Of a stretch of DNA of 64,000 nucleotides, positions 1 through 9,863 are shown piece after piece; position 1 is the stretch's first letter, and each line of letters begins with the position of its first letter. The notes beneath the pieces are model-generated. The model was not told the origin of the DNA, searched no databases, and saw only the letters and a program-made list of their open reading frames with translations. The DNA is from CAVTWD01 sp963738325 (lineage in GTDB: Bacteria; Actinomycetota; Acidimicrobiia; Acidimicrobiales; Ilumatobacteraceae). The DNA lies in assembly GCA_963738325.1 (NCBI GenBank), contig CAVTWD010000008.1, positions 124,001-188,000 of the forward strand, given 5' to 3'. Position numbers and translations under genes: made by a program.

Positions 1-361
1 TCACCGGCAGGTCCCACACGTACTGGCCGAGCCCGCTCCAGCGCTGGCAGACCAGCGCGGCGAGAGCCGGCCACGGCCGGGTGCCGTGGGTGCACCCGAG
101 GGCGATGCTGAACTCGATGTAGGCCCCGATGTCGGTCGTCCGGTAGTCGATGACGGTGACGAGCAGGACCCCGCGGCCGTTCGGCAGGCGCAGCAACCGC
201 AGCTCGTTGCCGGGCAGGAGAGCGCTGGCTCGCTTCGCGTCGACGGAGAAGCCGGCCATCAACGCCGGGGAGTCGAGCGAGTTGATCGGCATGACGAAGG
301 GGATGTCGTCGACGAGCGCGTAGCGGCCCTCTTGCTGGCGTTGACGACGCGGCAGGCTCAT
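1..361 (-). CDS. Acetoacetate-decarboxylase-like protein (3' end outside window)
   Basis: The minus frame opens with ATG at 361 and stays open to the window edge, giving about 120 residues. The sequence (VDDIPFVMPINSLDSPAL, then SALLPGNELRLLRLPNGRG and TDIGAYIEF) reads like the N-terminal half of the acetoacetate decarboxylase superfamily. The catalytic lysine region would lie beyond the edge, so decarboxylase activity cannot be judged; many family members act on other keto or enoyl substrates. A GAGAGG ribosome-binding site sits about 8 bases before the ATG. It lies 22 bp after the alpha/beta hydrolase stop and is probably the last seen gene of the GMC operon. The family call is from remembered similarity. 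Confidence 0.6.
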   Translation of the reverse strand, partial: MSLPRRQRQQEGRYALVDDIPFVMPINSLDSPALMAGFSVDAKRASALLPGNELRLLRLPNGRGVLLVTVIDYRTTDIGAYIEFSIALGCTHGTRPWPALAALVCQRWSGLGQYVWDLPV

Positions 362-383
362 GCCCGGTTCCTCTCGGCCACGG

Positions 384-1415
384 TCAACGCTCGAGCTCCT
401 CGACGATGAGGGGGAAGACGTCGTCCGCGGCGCGCCGGCCGAGGAAGACGTCGAGGTGGCCGTAGCCGGGCAGCACGTGGAGGGAGTGGTACCGCGGGCG
501 CAGCCCATCGAGGAAGGCGAAGGTGCGGGCCTGGCTCTCGGCCAGGAAGCAGTGGTTCTCGGCCCCCGCCAGCAGCACGAAGCGCGCGCCGGTGCGCGGC
601 GGTCGGGCGACAGGGCTCACGGGCAGCTCGGGCCGTCCCTCGACGGGGACGAGATGACCTCGCACGACACAACGCATCATCTGCGCGAAGAAGGTGAACG
701 GCACATCCGCGAACTCACCCTGGATCCAGTCATGGACCTCGGGCGTCAGGTTCTCGTGGCTCCAGAGACACGGGAACCCCGTCCCGTAGGTGAAGCTCAC
801 CATACGGCACACGGTGTTGTCGCACTCGTGATGGGTGAGCTTCACGGTGGCCACGACGGCCTTGGCGAGGAGGGTGGGCGGCTCGAGCCCCCAGCGCGGG
901 TTCATGTAGGGGGTGAGCCGGGCGATCTGCGGAGCCACCGCTCGTCCCTTGAGCTCGGAGATGCCGGGGATGACCGGATGCAACGACACCGCGTTCGACA
1001 CGATGGTGCGCACCTCGGGCAACAGCCCCGCCACCGCTGCCATCACGAAGCTGGTCGAGCCTTGGCAGTGGACGACCGCTTGCAGCTCGGATGCCCCGGT
1101 CTCGGCCAGGACCGCCTTCACGATGGCGGGATGGTCGTGGACAGCGGCCTGGTCGAGTGTCCAGCGGTTGGGGGCCAGGTCGATGCTCGCCCGCCAGTTG
1201 GCCAGCCAGACGTCGTAGCCAGCCTCTACCAGCACCTCCACCACCGTGGTCTGGCCCGGGGGCCGGAAGATGTTCGCCCGCACCCCGGCACCGTGGACGA
1301 GGAGGACCGGCCCCTTCGTCGGGGCGCTCGCTCCGATCACGTGGTGGACGTCGAGGGCCATGCCATCGCCCGCGGTGACGGGATGGATCGTGGTCGTGAG
1401 CGAGGCCGCGGTCAT
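384..1415 (-). CDS. Alpha/beta-fold hydrolase with cysteine nucleophile
   Basis: A 343-residue alpha/beta hydrolase. The oxyanion-hole region is LLVHGAG (about residues 38-44). The nucleophile elbow reads V-H-C-Q-G-S (115-120), so Cys117 stands where most family members have Ser. The late histidine is in GYGHLDVF near the C-terminus. The start ATG (1415-1413) overlaps the stop of the upstream metallophosphoesterase gene as ATGA, which decides the start over the longer open frame. Hydrolases of this kind are found fused to or beside GMC cholesterol-oxidase-like proteins. The substrate is unknown; an ester, thioester or lactone made by the operon's oxidoreductase is possible. Cysteine nucleophiles are known in dienelactone hydrolases. 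Confidence 0.8.
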   Translation of the reverse strand: MTAASLTTTIHPVTAGDGMALDVHHVIGASAPTKGPVLLVHGAGVRANIFRPPGQTTVVEVLVEAGYDVWLANWRASIDLAPNRWTLDQAAVHDHPAIVKAVLAETGASELQAVVHCQGSTSFVMAAVAGLLPEVRTIVSNAVSLHPVIPGISELKGRAVAPQIARLTPYMNPRWGLEPPTLLAKAVVATVKLTHHECDNTVCRMVSFTYGTGFPCLWSHENLTPEVHDWIQGEFADVPFTFFAQMMRCVVRGHLVPVEGRPELPVSPVARPPRTGARFVLLAGAENHCFLAESQARTFAFLDGLRPRYHSLHVLPGYGHLDVFLGRRAADDVFPLIVEELER

Positions 1416-3236
1416 GGTTGCCTCGTGACGGTGATGGGCGGTTCGATGAGCTCGGCCACCGGCTCGACCTCGGGCTCGAACCAGGGGACTTCGGGCGGCT
1501 CGCCCGGTTCGAAGCCCTTCCAGCGACGCGCCACCCGCTCCACCTTGATGGGGTAGATGGTGAGATCGCCGTCGGGCTGCAGGTGCAGGCGGAGGAAGCA
1601 CTTGGAGTCTTCGAAGTGCTGGGCGGCGAACTGCTCGTTGGTGTTCACGTCGAAGAAGTCGGCGATCACGAGGTACACGCCGACGACGAGGCACCCGAGG
1701 GCGCCGCCGAGCATGCCCACGGTGACCACCACGGCCCATCGCCACCAGCTCGTGAGGTTGGTCTCGAACCAACGACCGTAGAACGAGGCCGAACTCACCC
1801 AGAACACGAGGATCACCACGGCGATGACGTGCAGCAGCGTGTGCAGCGCGGCGAGCAGCGAGGCTCGCACCTTGCGCTTTTCGTGGGTGAAGAGGCGGGT
1901 GATGACGAACGTGACGAGGATCATGAAGGGAGCGGCGAAGGGGACGACCACGCGGACGATGGTCTCGCCGAGCCCACGAGTCGGATCACCGGGCCACACC
2001 AGGGTGAAGGCCCAGATGGCGTAGAGCACGCCGACCAGCACGGGAAAGCCGAGGCCGTTGCGCCACAACAACGAGGGCGCTCCCAACCCGAGTTGGCGCG
2101 AGCGTTCCTTGGTCGGGTAGCAGGCCTCCGGCCCGTTCAGCGAGCCGAGGTGGTAGTCCCGCTCGTCGGTGCGCTTCGTGCTGCGAGATGCGGGCGGCGG
2201 CAGGGTCAGGCGATCGGGTAGGTGGTGGGTGGCCGAGAGGTAGGCGCCGCCGCCCCCGGCGATGATCTTCTGCTCGCCGTAGTACGCGCGGTCGTAGCGC
2301 TCGTCGCGGCACTCGAAGCGGGCGTAGTGATGATGGTCGCCGGTGAGGGCCACGCGGACGCTGCGCCCGCCGGCTGGATGATCTCCTTCTCGAAGAAGTC
2401 GAGCGTGGCGTAGGCCTCGCGGTTGTAGGGGTGGCTGCCGGCGTCGACCCACGCGGGCTTGGCCGAGCAGAGCACCACGGCGTCGCCTTCGTCGAGCCCC
2501 TCGCGGCGACGCCCCGGAAGTAGTCGAGCTGGGGCTCGTCGATGTAGGTGTCGAGCTGGATGTCGATGCCCCAGAGCCACCACCGGTGCGCCAGCTGGAT
2601 GGCGAAGTAGCTCCGGCGTTGGGCGGTCTGCCAGCCGCCGATCCACCTCCCGGTCTGCGGGTCGTCGGGACGTTGGTTGCGCTGGCAGAACACCCGTACG
2701 AAGCTCGTCAGCCCGTCGTACCAGTCATGGTTGCCCGGGAGCGCGAACACCCTCGGCGCCGGCGGGTCGGAGTAGGGCCGCTGCGAGCGATACGGCCCGA
2801 GCGTCTTGTCCTCGTACGACTGCACGTTGCCGTAGGGGTAGACCTCGTCGCCTCCCATCACGAGCAGCCGCCCAGGAGGCGTCGGGTACACCGGCCCCTG
2901 GCCGCGATAGCGCAGGGCGAGCGGGCTGCTGGCGAGGTGGGCGATCGTCGCCGTGGCGTCGAAGCCGTCGCCGATGTCGCTGACGTAGTCGATCCACAGC
3001 TCGTGCGGTTCGGTCTCCGGGGCGATGCCGAGCTCGGAGAGGGTGAACGCGTCCATCGGGAACAACGCCTGCTCCTCCCGCTTGTCGGCGAAGGCCCCGA
3101 ACAGCCCGCTCGCCCACAGGTTCACGCCGATGCGGGCGAGCACGCTCGGGCTGAGCCACTTCGTGGGCGGCTGGCGCCGGAAGCCGAGCTCGCGCTCGGA
3201 GTCGTCGGCCGGGCGCCGGCGCGGCGGGGCCGTCAC
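1412..3236 (-). pseudogene. Membrane-anchored metallophosphoesterase, broken by two frameshifts
   Basis: Three minus frames join into one protein of about 608 residues. The N-terminal part carries calcineurin-like phosphoesterase motifs: VMGGDEVYPYG, then LPGNHDWYDG. The last metal motif is in LTGDHHHYARFE. The C-terminal part has about four to five membrane segments followed by a soluble tail. The first frame change is near 2505 (before EGLDEGDAVVLC) and the second near 2365 (in a run of G before RSVRVALTGDHHHY); each is cured by one extra base. GTG at 3236 overlaps the preceding stop as GTGA. It may be intact in the organism if these are sequencing errors. Substrate unknown; it sits in the GMC operon. 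Confidence 0.75.
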
Positions 3237-3828
3237 CGGATGCCCCGGCCGACATAGGTGGCCCAGAGGGTGCCGACGAAGGCCCTGGCGAAGCGCAGGA
3301 GCGGCCCCGGCTGGCCCCGGAAGGTCGTGAGCTGCTTGGCGAAGTCCAAGGGCTGGATCACGATCACACCGCGGGCCAGCACCGGCGCGTGCTCGTCGTC
3401 ACCCGCCTCGACATGACCGGCCAGCAGCGTCGTGAACAGCGACGTGGTGTCCTTCCAGAGGTCGAAGCCCGGGTCGTCGCCGATGTCCTTGTATCCCGAG
3501 AGCGTGACCGGATGGTCTTCGGCGTCGGCGAACCAGAGGCGGTAGCGCATGGTGGTGCGATCCGGCCGGGCGCCGGGGGCGAAGAGGTTGAAGATGCCTC
3601 GTTCCACTGGCCGCCGACCCCCGAGCGCGTCACAACCCACCCAGCCCACCGCGGACCCCGTGTGGTCGGGGTCGGAGAGGAATCGGTCGATGTCGTCGAC
3701 GGAGATGGTCAGGTGGAACATCAGCCGGCCACCGCGGCGCGTCCGTCGTGCCATCCGCTCACGTAGTCCGCGGCCCCGAAGCCGACGTACCCCTTCATCT
3801 CCTCGGTGAAGCGGACGACGCTCGTCAT
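3233..3828 (-). pseudogene. GMC-oxidoreductase companion domain protein, frameshifted near its start
   Basis: A frame starting at ATG 3828, 8 bp after the GMC gene stop and with a GAGG site, encodes a 35-residue stretch with TEEMKGYVGFGAADY and then hits TGA at 3723-3721. The rest follows one frame away: LMFHLTISVDDIDRFLSDP, CDALGGR, PVERGIFNLF, LSGYKDIGDD, ending GTLWATYVGRGIR. One extra C in GGC-TGATG would restore a single protein of about 198 residues. In many bacteria this domain is fused to the C-terminus of cholesterol-oxidase-like GMC proteins (my recollection of the family). The TGATG junction could alternatively be a real stop-restart. Biochemical role unknown. Confidence 0.65.
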
Positions 3829-3835
3829 GCGGGCC

Positions 3836-5527
3836 TCACAGGCGATCAGCCATGCGGTCGGCGAAGGCGGCGATGGTGAGCGACGGGTTGGCCCCCACCG
3901 GCCCGGGCATCACCGATCCATCCGCCACGAACAGCCCGGGAACGCCGAAGACCTCGCCGTAGCCGTCGACCACCCCCTCACCCCGCTCGCGACCCATCGG
4001 GCAGCCACCGAGGGGGTGGACGGTGATGACCCGCTTGAGCAACGACAACGGGTTCGCCTCGAAGCAGGCGTCGAGAGCAGCGGCGATCGCACCCATCCGA
4101 CCCTGCAGGCGCGAGAAGTACTGAGCCGAGGTCTTGATGGTCCAGTCGTTCTCGAGCTCGTCGCCGCTCAGCGTCATCACCCCGTCGGGCACGTCGCGCC
4201 CCATGCCGAGGAGCGGGAGCGATGTGGACGACGTCACCGCCGGGCCGAGCAGCCAGGCCACCTCGGCCGAGAGGTCGCTCTTCCGTTTGCCCTTCACCAC
4301 TTCGACGAGACGTCGCCAGGCGAACAGCGCCGCTCGCGTGGCCAGACCGGGCGCCTGGCTCCCTTCGACGAGCCATTCGGCGAACCCGGGGAACCCGGCG
4401 TCTTCGATGTAGGCCCCGAGGTCCGCGGGGTCGCCGGTGTCGGTGTGGTCCGGCAGGCGCATGGCCGAGGTGATCACCGGGCCCCGGCTGCCGTTCATAC
4501 GGCGAGGCGCCCCATTCGGGTCGCGGGCCCGCATGACGAACCCGAGCAGGTCTCCATTGCCCGAGAAGCGGGTGCCGAGCGCGGGGCTCAGCTCGGGAAA
4601 GGCGGCCCGGTTGCGCAGGAGCAGGTAGGTCGAGCCGAGGGTACCGGCGGCCAGGACCATCTTCGTCGCCGTGATCGTGTGGAGCGGGAGGCCGCGGGTG
4701 TCGGTCTTGTGGCCATCTGTCGAGGGGTCGTGGACGACGTAGCCGATCTCGAAGCTTCCGTCGGGCCGGCGCTGGAAACGCCGCACCTCCGAGCGCACGC
4801 TGATGACGGCACCAGCGTGGGCGGCGGCGGACAGATACGTGTGATCGAGCGTGCTCTTGGCTCCGTCGTTGCAGCCGATGTCGCACTCGCCGCACAGCCG
4901 GCACGTGTGACGGGGCGCTCCGTGAAGGTTGCCGTAGGGCTCGTCAGCCAACGGCTCGGAGGGGACTGGGGCCCGACCATCGTTGGCGAACCGAACGGCG
5001 AGCGGCACGAGCTCCCACTGCTGGCCAAGGGCGATCGACGCGTCCCGAAGGGCGGCGGTCTTGGCCAGCTCGTAGCCGGCGACGTCGAATGGCAACCGTT
5101 GCGCGTGCAACATACGCTCGACCTGCTCGTAGTGCGGGTCGAGATCGGCCCTCGTGACCGGCCATGTCTCGACCGGCCCGCTGTGGTGCGGCTCGTCCTT
5201 GACGAACCACCGCTCGTCCTTGCGCAGCAGCACGTTCGCGTAGATGAGCGACCCGCCGCCGAGGCCACTCGAGATCAGCACCTCGAGCCCCTTGAAGGAC
5301 CACACGTCGAAGAGGCCGTGGTGTCCCTCGCTCGGGTCCCAGAAATTGGCGCCCATGTCGGCGGGGGAACGGGCGAAGGAGCCAGGCGGGTAGGCCTTTC
5401 CCCGTTCGAGCACGCACACCCGCCGTCCCGCCTCCGCGGCACGGTACGCGGCCACCGAGCCCCCGAAGCCGGAACCGATGACGACGACATCGAAGTGGCC
5501 GGACACCCCGGTCACCAGGGCTGTCAT
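3836..5527 (-). CDS. GMC-family FAD oxidoreductase, cholesterol-oxidase-like
   Basis: A 563-residue flavoprotein. The FAD-binding GxGxxG is at residues 18-23 (VIGSGFGGS) and a second conserved stretch is GLGGGSLIYANV (about 88-99). TVHPLGGCPMG carries the likely active-site histidine, and VGANPSLTIAAFADRMAD closes the GMC C-terminal block. Cysteines 209, 212, 215 and 219 form a C-x2-C-x2-C-x3-C cluster, typical of this GMC subgroup and able to bind a metal or Fe-S centre. The start ATG at 5527 has a strong GGAAGGGGGAA site. It is first in a tight minus-strand operon with the companion domain, phosphoesterase and hydrolase. Oxidation of a sterol-like or other hydrophobic alcohol is an inference from family. 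Confidence 0.85.
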   Translation of the reverse strand: MTALVTGVSGHFDVVVIGSGFGGSVAAYRAAEAGRRVCVLERGKAYPPGSFARSPADMGANFWDPSEGHHGLFDVWSFKGLEVLISSGLGGGSLIYANVLLRKDERWFVKDEPHHSGPVETWPVTRADLDPHYEQVERMLHAQRLPFDVAGYELAKTAALRDASIALGQQWELVPLAVRFANDGRAPVPSEPLADEPYGNLHGAPRHTCRLCGECDIGCNDGAKSTLDHTYLSAAAHAGAVISVRSEVRRFQRRPDGSFEIGYVVHDPSTDGHKTDTRGLPLHTITATKMVLAAGTLGSTYLLLRNRAAFPELSPALGTRFSGNGDLLGFVMRARDPNGAPRRMNGSRGPVITSAMRLPDHTDTGDPADLGAYIEDAGFPGFAEWLVEGSQAPGLATRAALFAWRRLVEVVKGKRKSDLSAEVAWLLGPAVTSSTSLPLLGMGRDVPDGVMTLSGDELENDWTIKTSAQYFSRLQGRMGAIAAALDACFEANPLSLLKRVITVHPLGGCPMGRERGEGVVDGYGEVFGVPGLFVADGSVMPGPVGANPSLTIAAFADRMADRL

Positions 5528-5619
5528 CGGCTTCCCCCTTCCGTGGCGACGAGCCCGCGTCGCGACGTTAGCCGTGCCGCCCTCATCGGTTTCGGACCCT
5601 CCGCGCTGCCGCGGTGGGC

Positions 5620-6165
5620 TCAGTCCTCCGGCTCGATCAAGCCGATGTCGCCGTCGGCGCGGCGGTACACGACCGCGAAGTCTCCCGTGTCGGCGTTGGC
5701 GAAGAAGAAGAACTCGTGCCCGAGAAGCTCCATCTGCAAGATGGCTTCGTCCGTGGTCATGGGCTTCATGGCGAAGCGCTTCGTCTTCACGAGTCGGGGC
5801 GGTTCTTCCTCGGCGTCTGCGGCCGCGGCCGCCGACTTCGGCCCGACGTGGCCCTTGCCGTGGTGCTTGGCGATCAGCCGCGACTTCAGCTTGTGCAGCT
5901 GCACCTCGAGCTTGGCCACCGCACCGTCGATCGCGGCGAAGTGGTCGGCGGCGTCGACGCGAGCGCGCACGAGGCGTCCATGGCCGTACATCGTCACTTC
6001 GCAGACCTCGCGGAGCTCGATGCGCGGGTTGCGCTCTTCGGAGAACAGCACGTCGGCCCGTTCCATCCCGTCGACGAAGCGGCCAAGACGACCCACCTTC
6101 TCCGTGGCCGTGCCTCGCAGCGACGGTGAGATCTCGACGTTGCGGCTGCTCACGATGACGTCCAA
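5620..6165 (-). CDS. hpf: Ribosome hibernation-promoting factor, long form
   Basis: A 181-residue protein with an N-terminal ribosome-binding S30AE domain (about 1-105; IVSSRNVEISPSLR, then HFAAIDGAVAKLEVQLHKLK) and the C-terminal dimerisation domain (about 125-178; KRFAMKPMTTDEAILQMELL, FFFFANADTG). This is the long form that pairs 70S ribosomes into 100S dimers in stationary phase or stress. A charged, alanine-rich linker joins the domains. The start is TTG at 6165, preceded by AAGGGGTGAAGG. It lies 3 bp after the broken comF stop; comF next to hpf is a common bacterial pairing. Confidence 0.93.
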   Translation of the reverse strand: MDVIVSSRNVEISPSLRGTATEKVGRLGRFVDGMERADVLFSEERNPRIELREVCEVTMYGHGRLVRARVDAADHFAAIDGAVAKLEVQLHKLKSRLIAKHHGKGHVGPKSAAAAADAEEEPPRLVKTKRFAMKPMTTDEAILQMELLGHEFFFFANADTGDFAVVYRRADGDIGLIEPED

Positions 6166-6168
6166 CCT

Positions 6169-6775
6169 TCACCCCTTTTCAAGAGTGCGCGCCAGTGTAG
6201 GAGCGAGCCCGACCCCGCCCGACCGGGGGGTGGCAGCCACCGCCCAGCAGGCGACGTCATCGGCGCCCGCGCTCCGAAGCGCCGCGGCCGCGGCGCGCAA
6301 CGTGGCCCCCGTCGTGATCACGTCGTCGATCACGAGCACCCGCCCTCGCACCGGCCGCGACGTGAAGCTCGGCCCGGCCAGGCGCTCGACCCGGGGACGA
6401 CCCGTCTGCGGACCGGCGCGGCTGGTGCGGCGCAGCAGGCGGCGGGCGGGAACAGCCAGCTCGCCGCGCCGTGGCGCGGGCGATCAGCTCGGCTTGGTCA
6501 TACCCTCGCTGGCGCCGCCGCGATGCGCTCGTGGGGGCCCAGGTGACCACGTCGACGCGGGCGGGGCGGGCGGCGCGCGCCAGCGCCACTCCGAGCCAGG
6601 CGACGGCGGACCAGGCCCCGTGGTACTTGAGCGCGGCGAGGAGGATGCGCCCTGCGCCGGCATAGGCGAACAGCGCCGGGGCGCCCCCCTCTGGCGGTTG
6701 GAGAGAGGCCACGCACGGGAGGCAGGGCGAGGGACCCGGACGATGACAGATGGGGCAGACCGATGGCAAGAGCAC
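6169..6775 (-). pseudogene. comF: ComF-family phosphoribosyltransferase, frameshifted
   Basis: The N-terminal part, from GTG 6775, carries the zinc-finger-like CPICHRPGPSPCLPC and then ALKYHGAW and RRQRGYDQAELIARA, a ComF signature. The PRPP-binding loop VLVIDDVITTGATL lies in another frame ending at 6169. The frames change near 6445, between ELIARATAR and the stretch reading ELAVPARRLLRR. The shift fits one inserted or two missing bases. ComF proteins support DNA uptake or act as phosphoribosyltransferases of unclear substrate. With both halves well conserved, this may be an assembly error rather than decay. Confidence 0.75.
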
Positions 6776-6985
6776 ACCATCTGTCTACGCAGGGGGTGCT
6801 ACAGAGTTCCGCAGGCGTCAGAACCGGCGTCGCCGTGGGGGACCAGGCGGCCCAACGAGCGCATTTCCGCACGGAGCGCCGCCTGGTTCGGGGGCGTGAC
6901 GATCGAGACGCGTTGGTGGCGTGGAGCGAAGCACCCGGGCGCGTGGCGGGAGGCGCGTGGCAGGTGGCGACGGAAGAGCGTTGGC
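6776..6985. other. 210-bp gap between comF and ahcY with an inverted repeat
   Basis: No coding signal was found. It contains 9-bp perfect arms, CCAGGCGGC at 6843-6851 and GCCGCCTGG at 6878-6886, around a 26-base loop. It lies downstream of ahcY on the minus strand and upstream of comF, so it could hold the ahcY terminator and the comF promoter. The stretch 6854-6894 resembles a sequence at 19212-19250. Confidence 0.4.
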
Positions 6986-8458
<1,473 letters not shown>

Positions 8459-8527
8459 GGCGCAAGAGTCTAGGAGTGCCGAGTGCCGCCGAGTCCTACC
8501 AGTGCCGCGGCCGGCACCAGCTACTAG

Positions 8528-9796
8528 CTAGTCCGCCAGGATCACCGCCGTGACGTCGGACAGGTAGTGCACGAAGCCGCCGAAGTTGTAGGCGGCGAGC
8601 TCGTGGGGGGGCGAGGCGGTCGACAGGGGCACGACCACGAGGTTCGGGATGGTCTGCCCCGCCACGATGTTGATGTTCGAGGTTCGTGGCAACGACTTGT
8701 CGTTCGGGAAGAGCGTCAGGTAGCTCGGCGCCGTGGCCGCGGTGGTGGTGACGTTCATGACCAAGCCCGTGATCGGGCCCACCGGCGCTCCCCCGTCGGT
8801 CAGCGAGGAGACGAACGGCTGGAAGTTCCACGCCTCGCGCTGGAGCGGCCCGAGCCGGGTGCCGTACTCCCGGGTGTCGAACGCGCGGAACGGTGCCGAC
8901 AGAGGGACGACCCGACCGACATACGTGCTCGCGCCGTCGCCCGTCCTGAAGTACCCGACGAGGTCCACCGCCACGTGTGTCGTCGCGGAGGCGTAGATGC
9001 GAATGGCCCCGTCCGTGCCCAGACCGGTCATGACCAGGTTGGCCCGGGTGACGCCCCGCACATAGTTCACGTTCGACGTGTTCGGCTTGCCCGGGCCTGG
9101 GAACACCGCGAGGTAGCCGGGAGCGCCGGGCGAGATGACCGTGACGTTGACGACGACCCCGATGGCGCTGGTGGGCGCGGACCGGCCTCGGATGGCGAGC
9201 GTGCGCGTCTGGCCCGAGGCGATGGGCGCCCCGCTGCGGGTGTCGAGGAGACGGTTGGGCGTGATCGGGATGAGCCGCGCGCCGCGCTTCGCCACGCCGT
9301 CGCTGCCGTAGTACCCGACGATGTCGATGACGACGTGGGTAGCCCCGGCGCTCAGGAAGATCCCGATGGCGCCGGTGGCATTGACGCCACTCACCACGAG
9401 GTTCGCGACGGTCTGGCCCGTCGAGAAGTTCAGGTTGGAGGCGAGGGGGCGGGGGACGCCCCAGGGCCAGACGGCGAGCCAGCCCGGTGCGGTGGGCTGG
9501 ATCACCGTGACGTTCATGGCCACCGCGAGGATGTTCGCGTCGGGGACGTGGGTGGGCGCGGTGACCCGTGCCGCGTAGTTGAGACCATGCTGCACCGCGC
9601 CCTTGAAGCCGATGCCTGACCGGGTGTCCAAGACGCGCGTCGGCGTGATCGCGGTGAATTCTCCGCCCCCGCCAGGACCGGTCGCCGCCGGTGCTGAGCC
9701 CACCGGCACCACGACGAGCGCGGCGACCAGGGCCACTGTCGCGAGAAGGCCTCTCGCCCACGCCCGCCCGGGTCGATGAGCTCCTTGTTGCCGCAT
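8528..9796 (-). CDS. Secreted protein made of three RVLDTR-type repeats
   Basis: A 422-residue protein starting at ATG 9796 with a strong GGAGGGG site. A signal peptide (about residues 1-38, basic then ARGLLATVALVAALVV, ending near APAA) is followed only by three tandem units of about 120 residues. Each begins with a version of ITPTRVLDTR, passes through NVTV, a P-G-[WY]-L-[AT]-[VL] strand and S-N-[LVI]-N, and ends near VVIDIVGYYG. The first two units are regular and the third is diverged (RAFDTREYG). Unlike the repeats on the SpoIID and CAP proteins here, these lack the cysteine pair. An extracellular, beta-rich envelope role is inferred; no function is known to me. Confidence 0.8.
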   Translation of the reverse strand: MRQQGAHRPGRAWARGLLATVALVAALVVVPVGSAPAATGPGGGGEFTAITPTRVLDTRSGIGFKGAVQHGLNYAARVTAPTHVPDANILAVAMNVTVIQPTAPGWLAVWPWGVPRPLASNLNFSTGQTVANLVVSGVNATGAIGIFLSAGATHVVIDIVGYYGSDGVAKRGARLIPITPNRLLDTRSGAPIASGQTRTLAIRGRSAPTSAIGVVVNVTVISPGAPGYLAVFPGPGKPNTSNVNYVRGVTRANLVMTGLGTDGAIRIYASATTHVAVDLVGYFRTGDGASTYVGRVVPLSAPFRAFDTREYGTRLGPLQREAWNFQPFVSSLTDGGAPVGPITGLVMNVTTTAATAPSYLTLFPNDKSLPRTSNINIVAGQTIPNLVVVPLSTASPPHELAAYNFGGFVHYLSDVTAVILAD

Positions 9797-9863
9797 GCCG
9801 TCACCCCTCCGTGCGCCCAGGCGGTGCCGGCCACCATAGCGGGCGGCCATTGTTACGAAAAGG

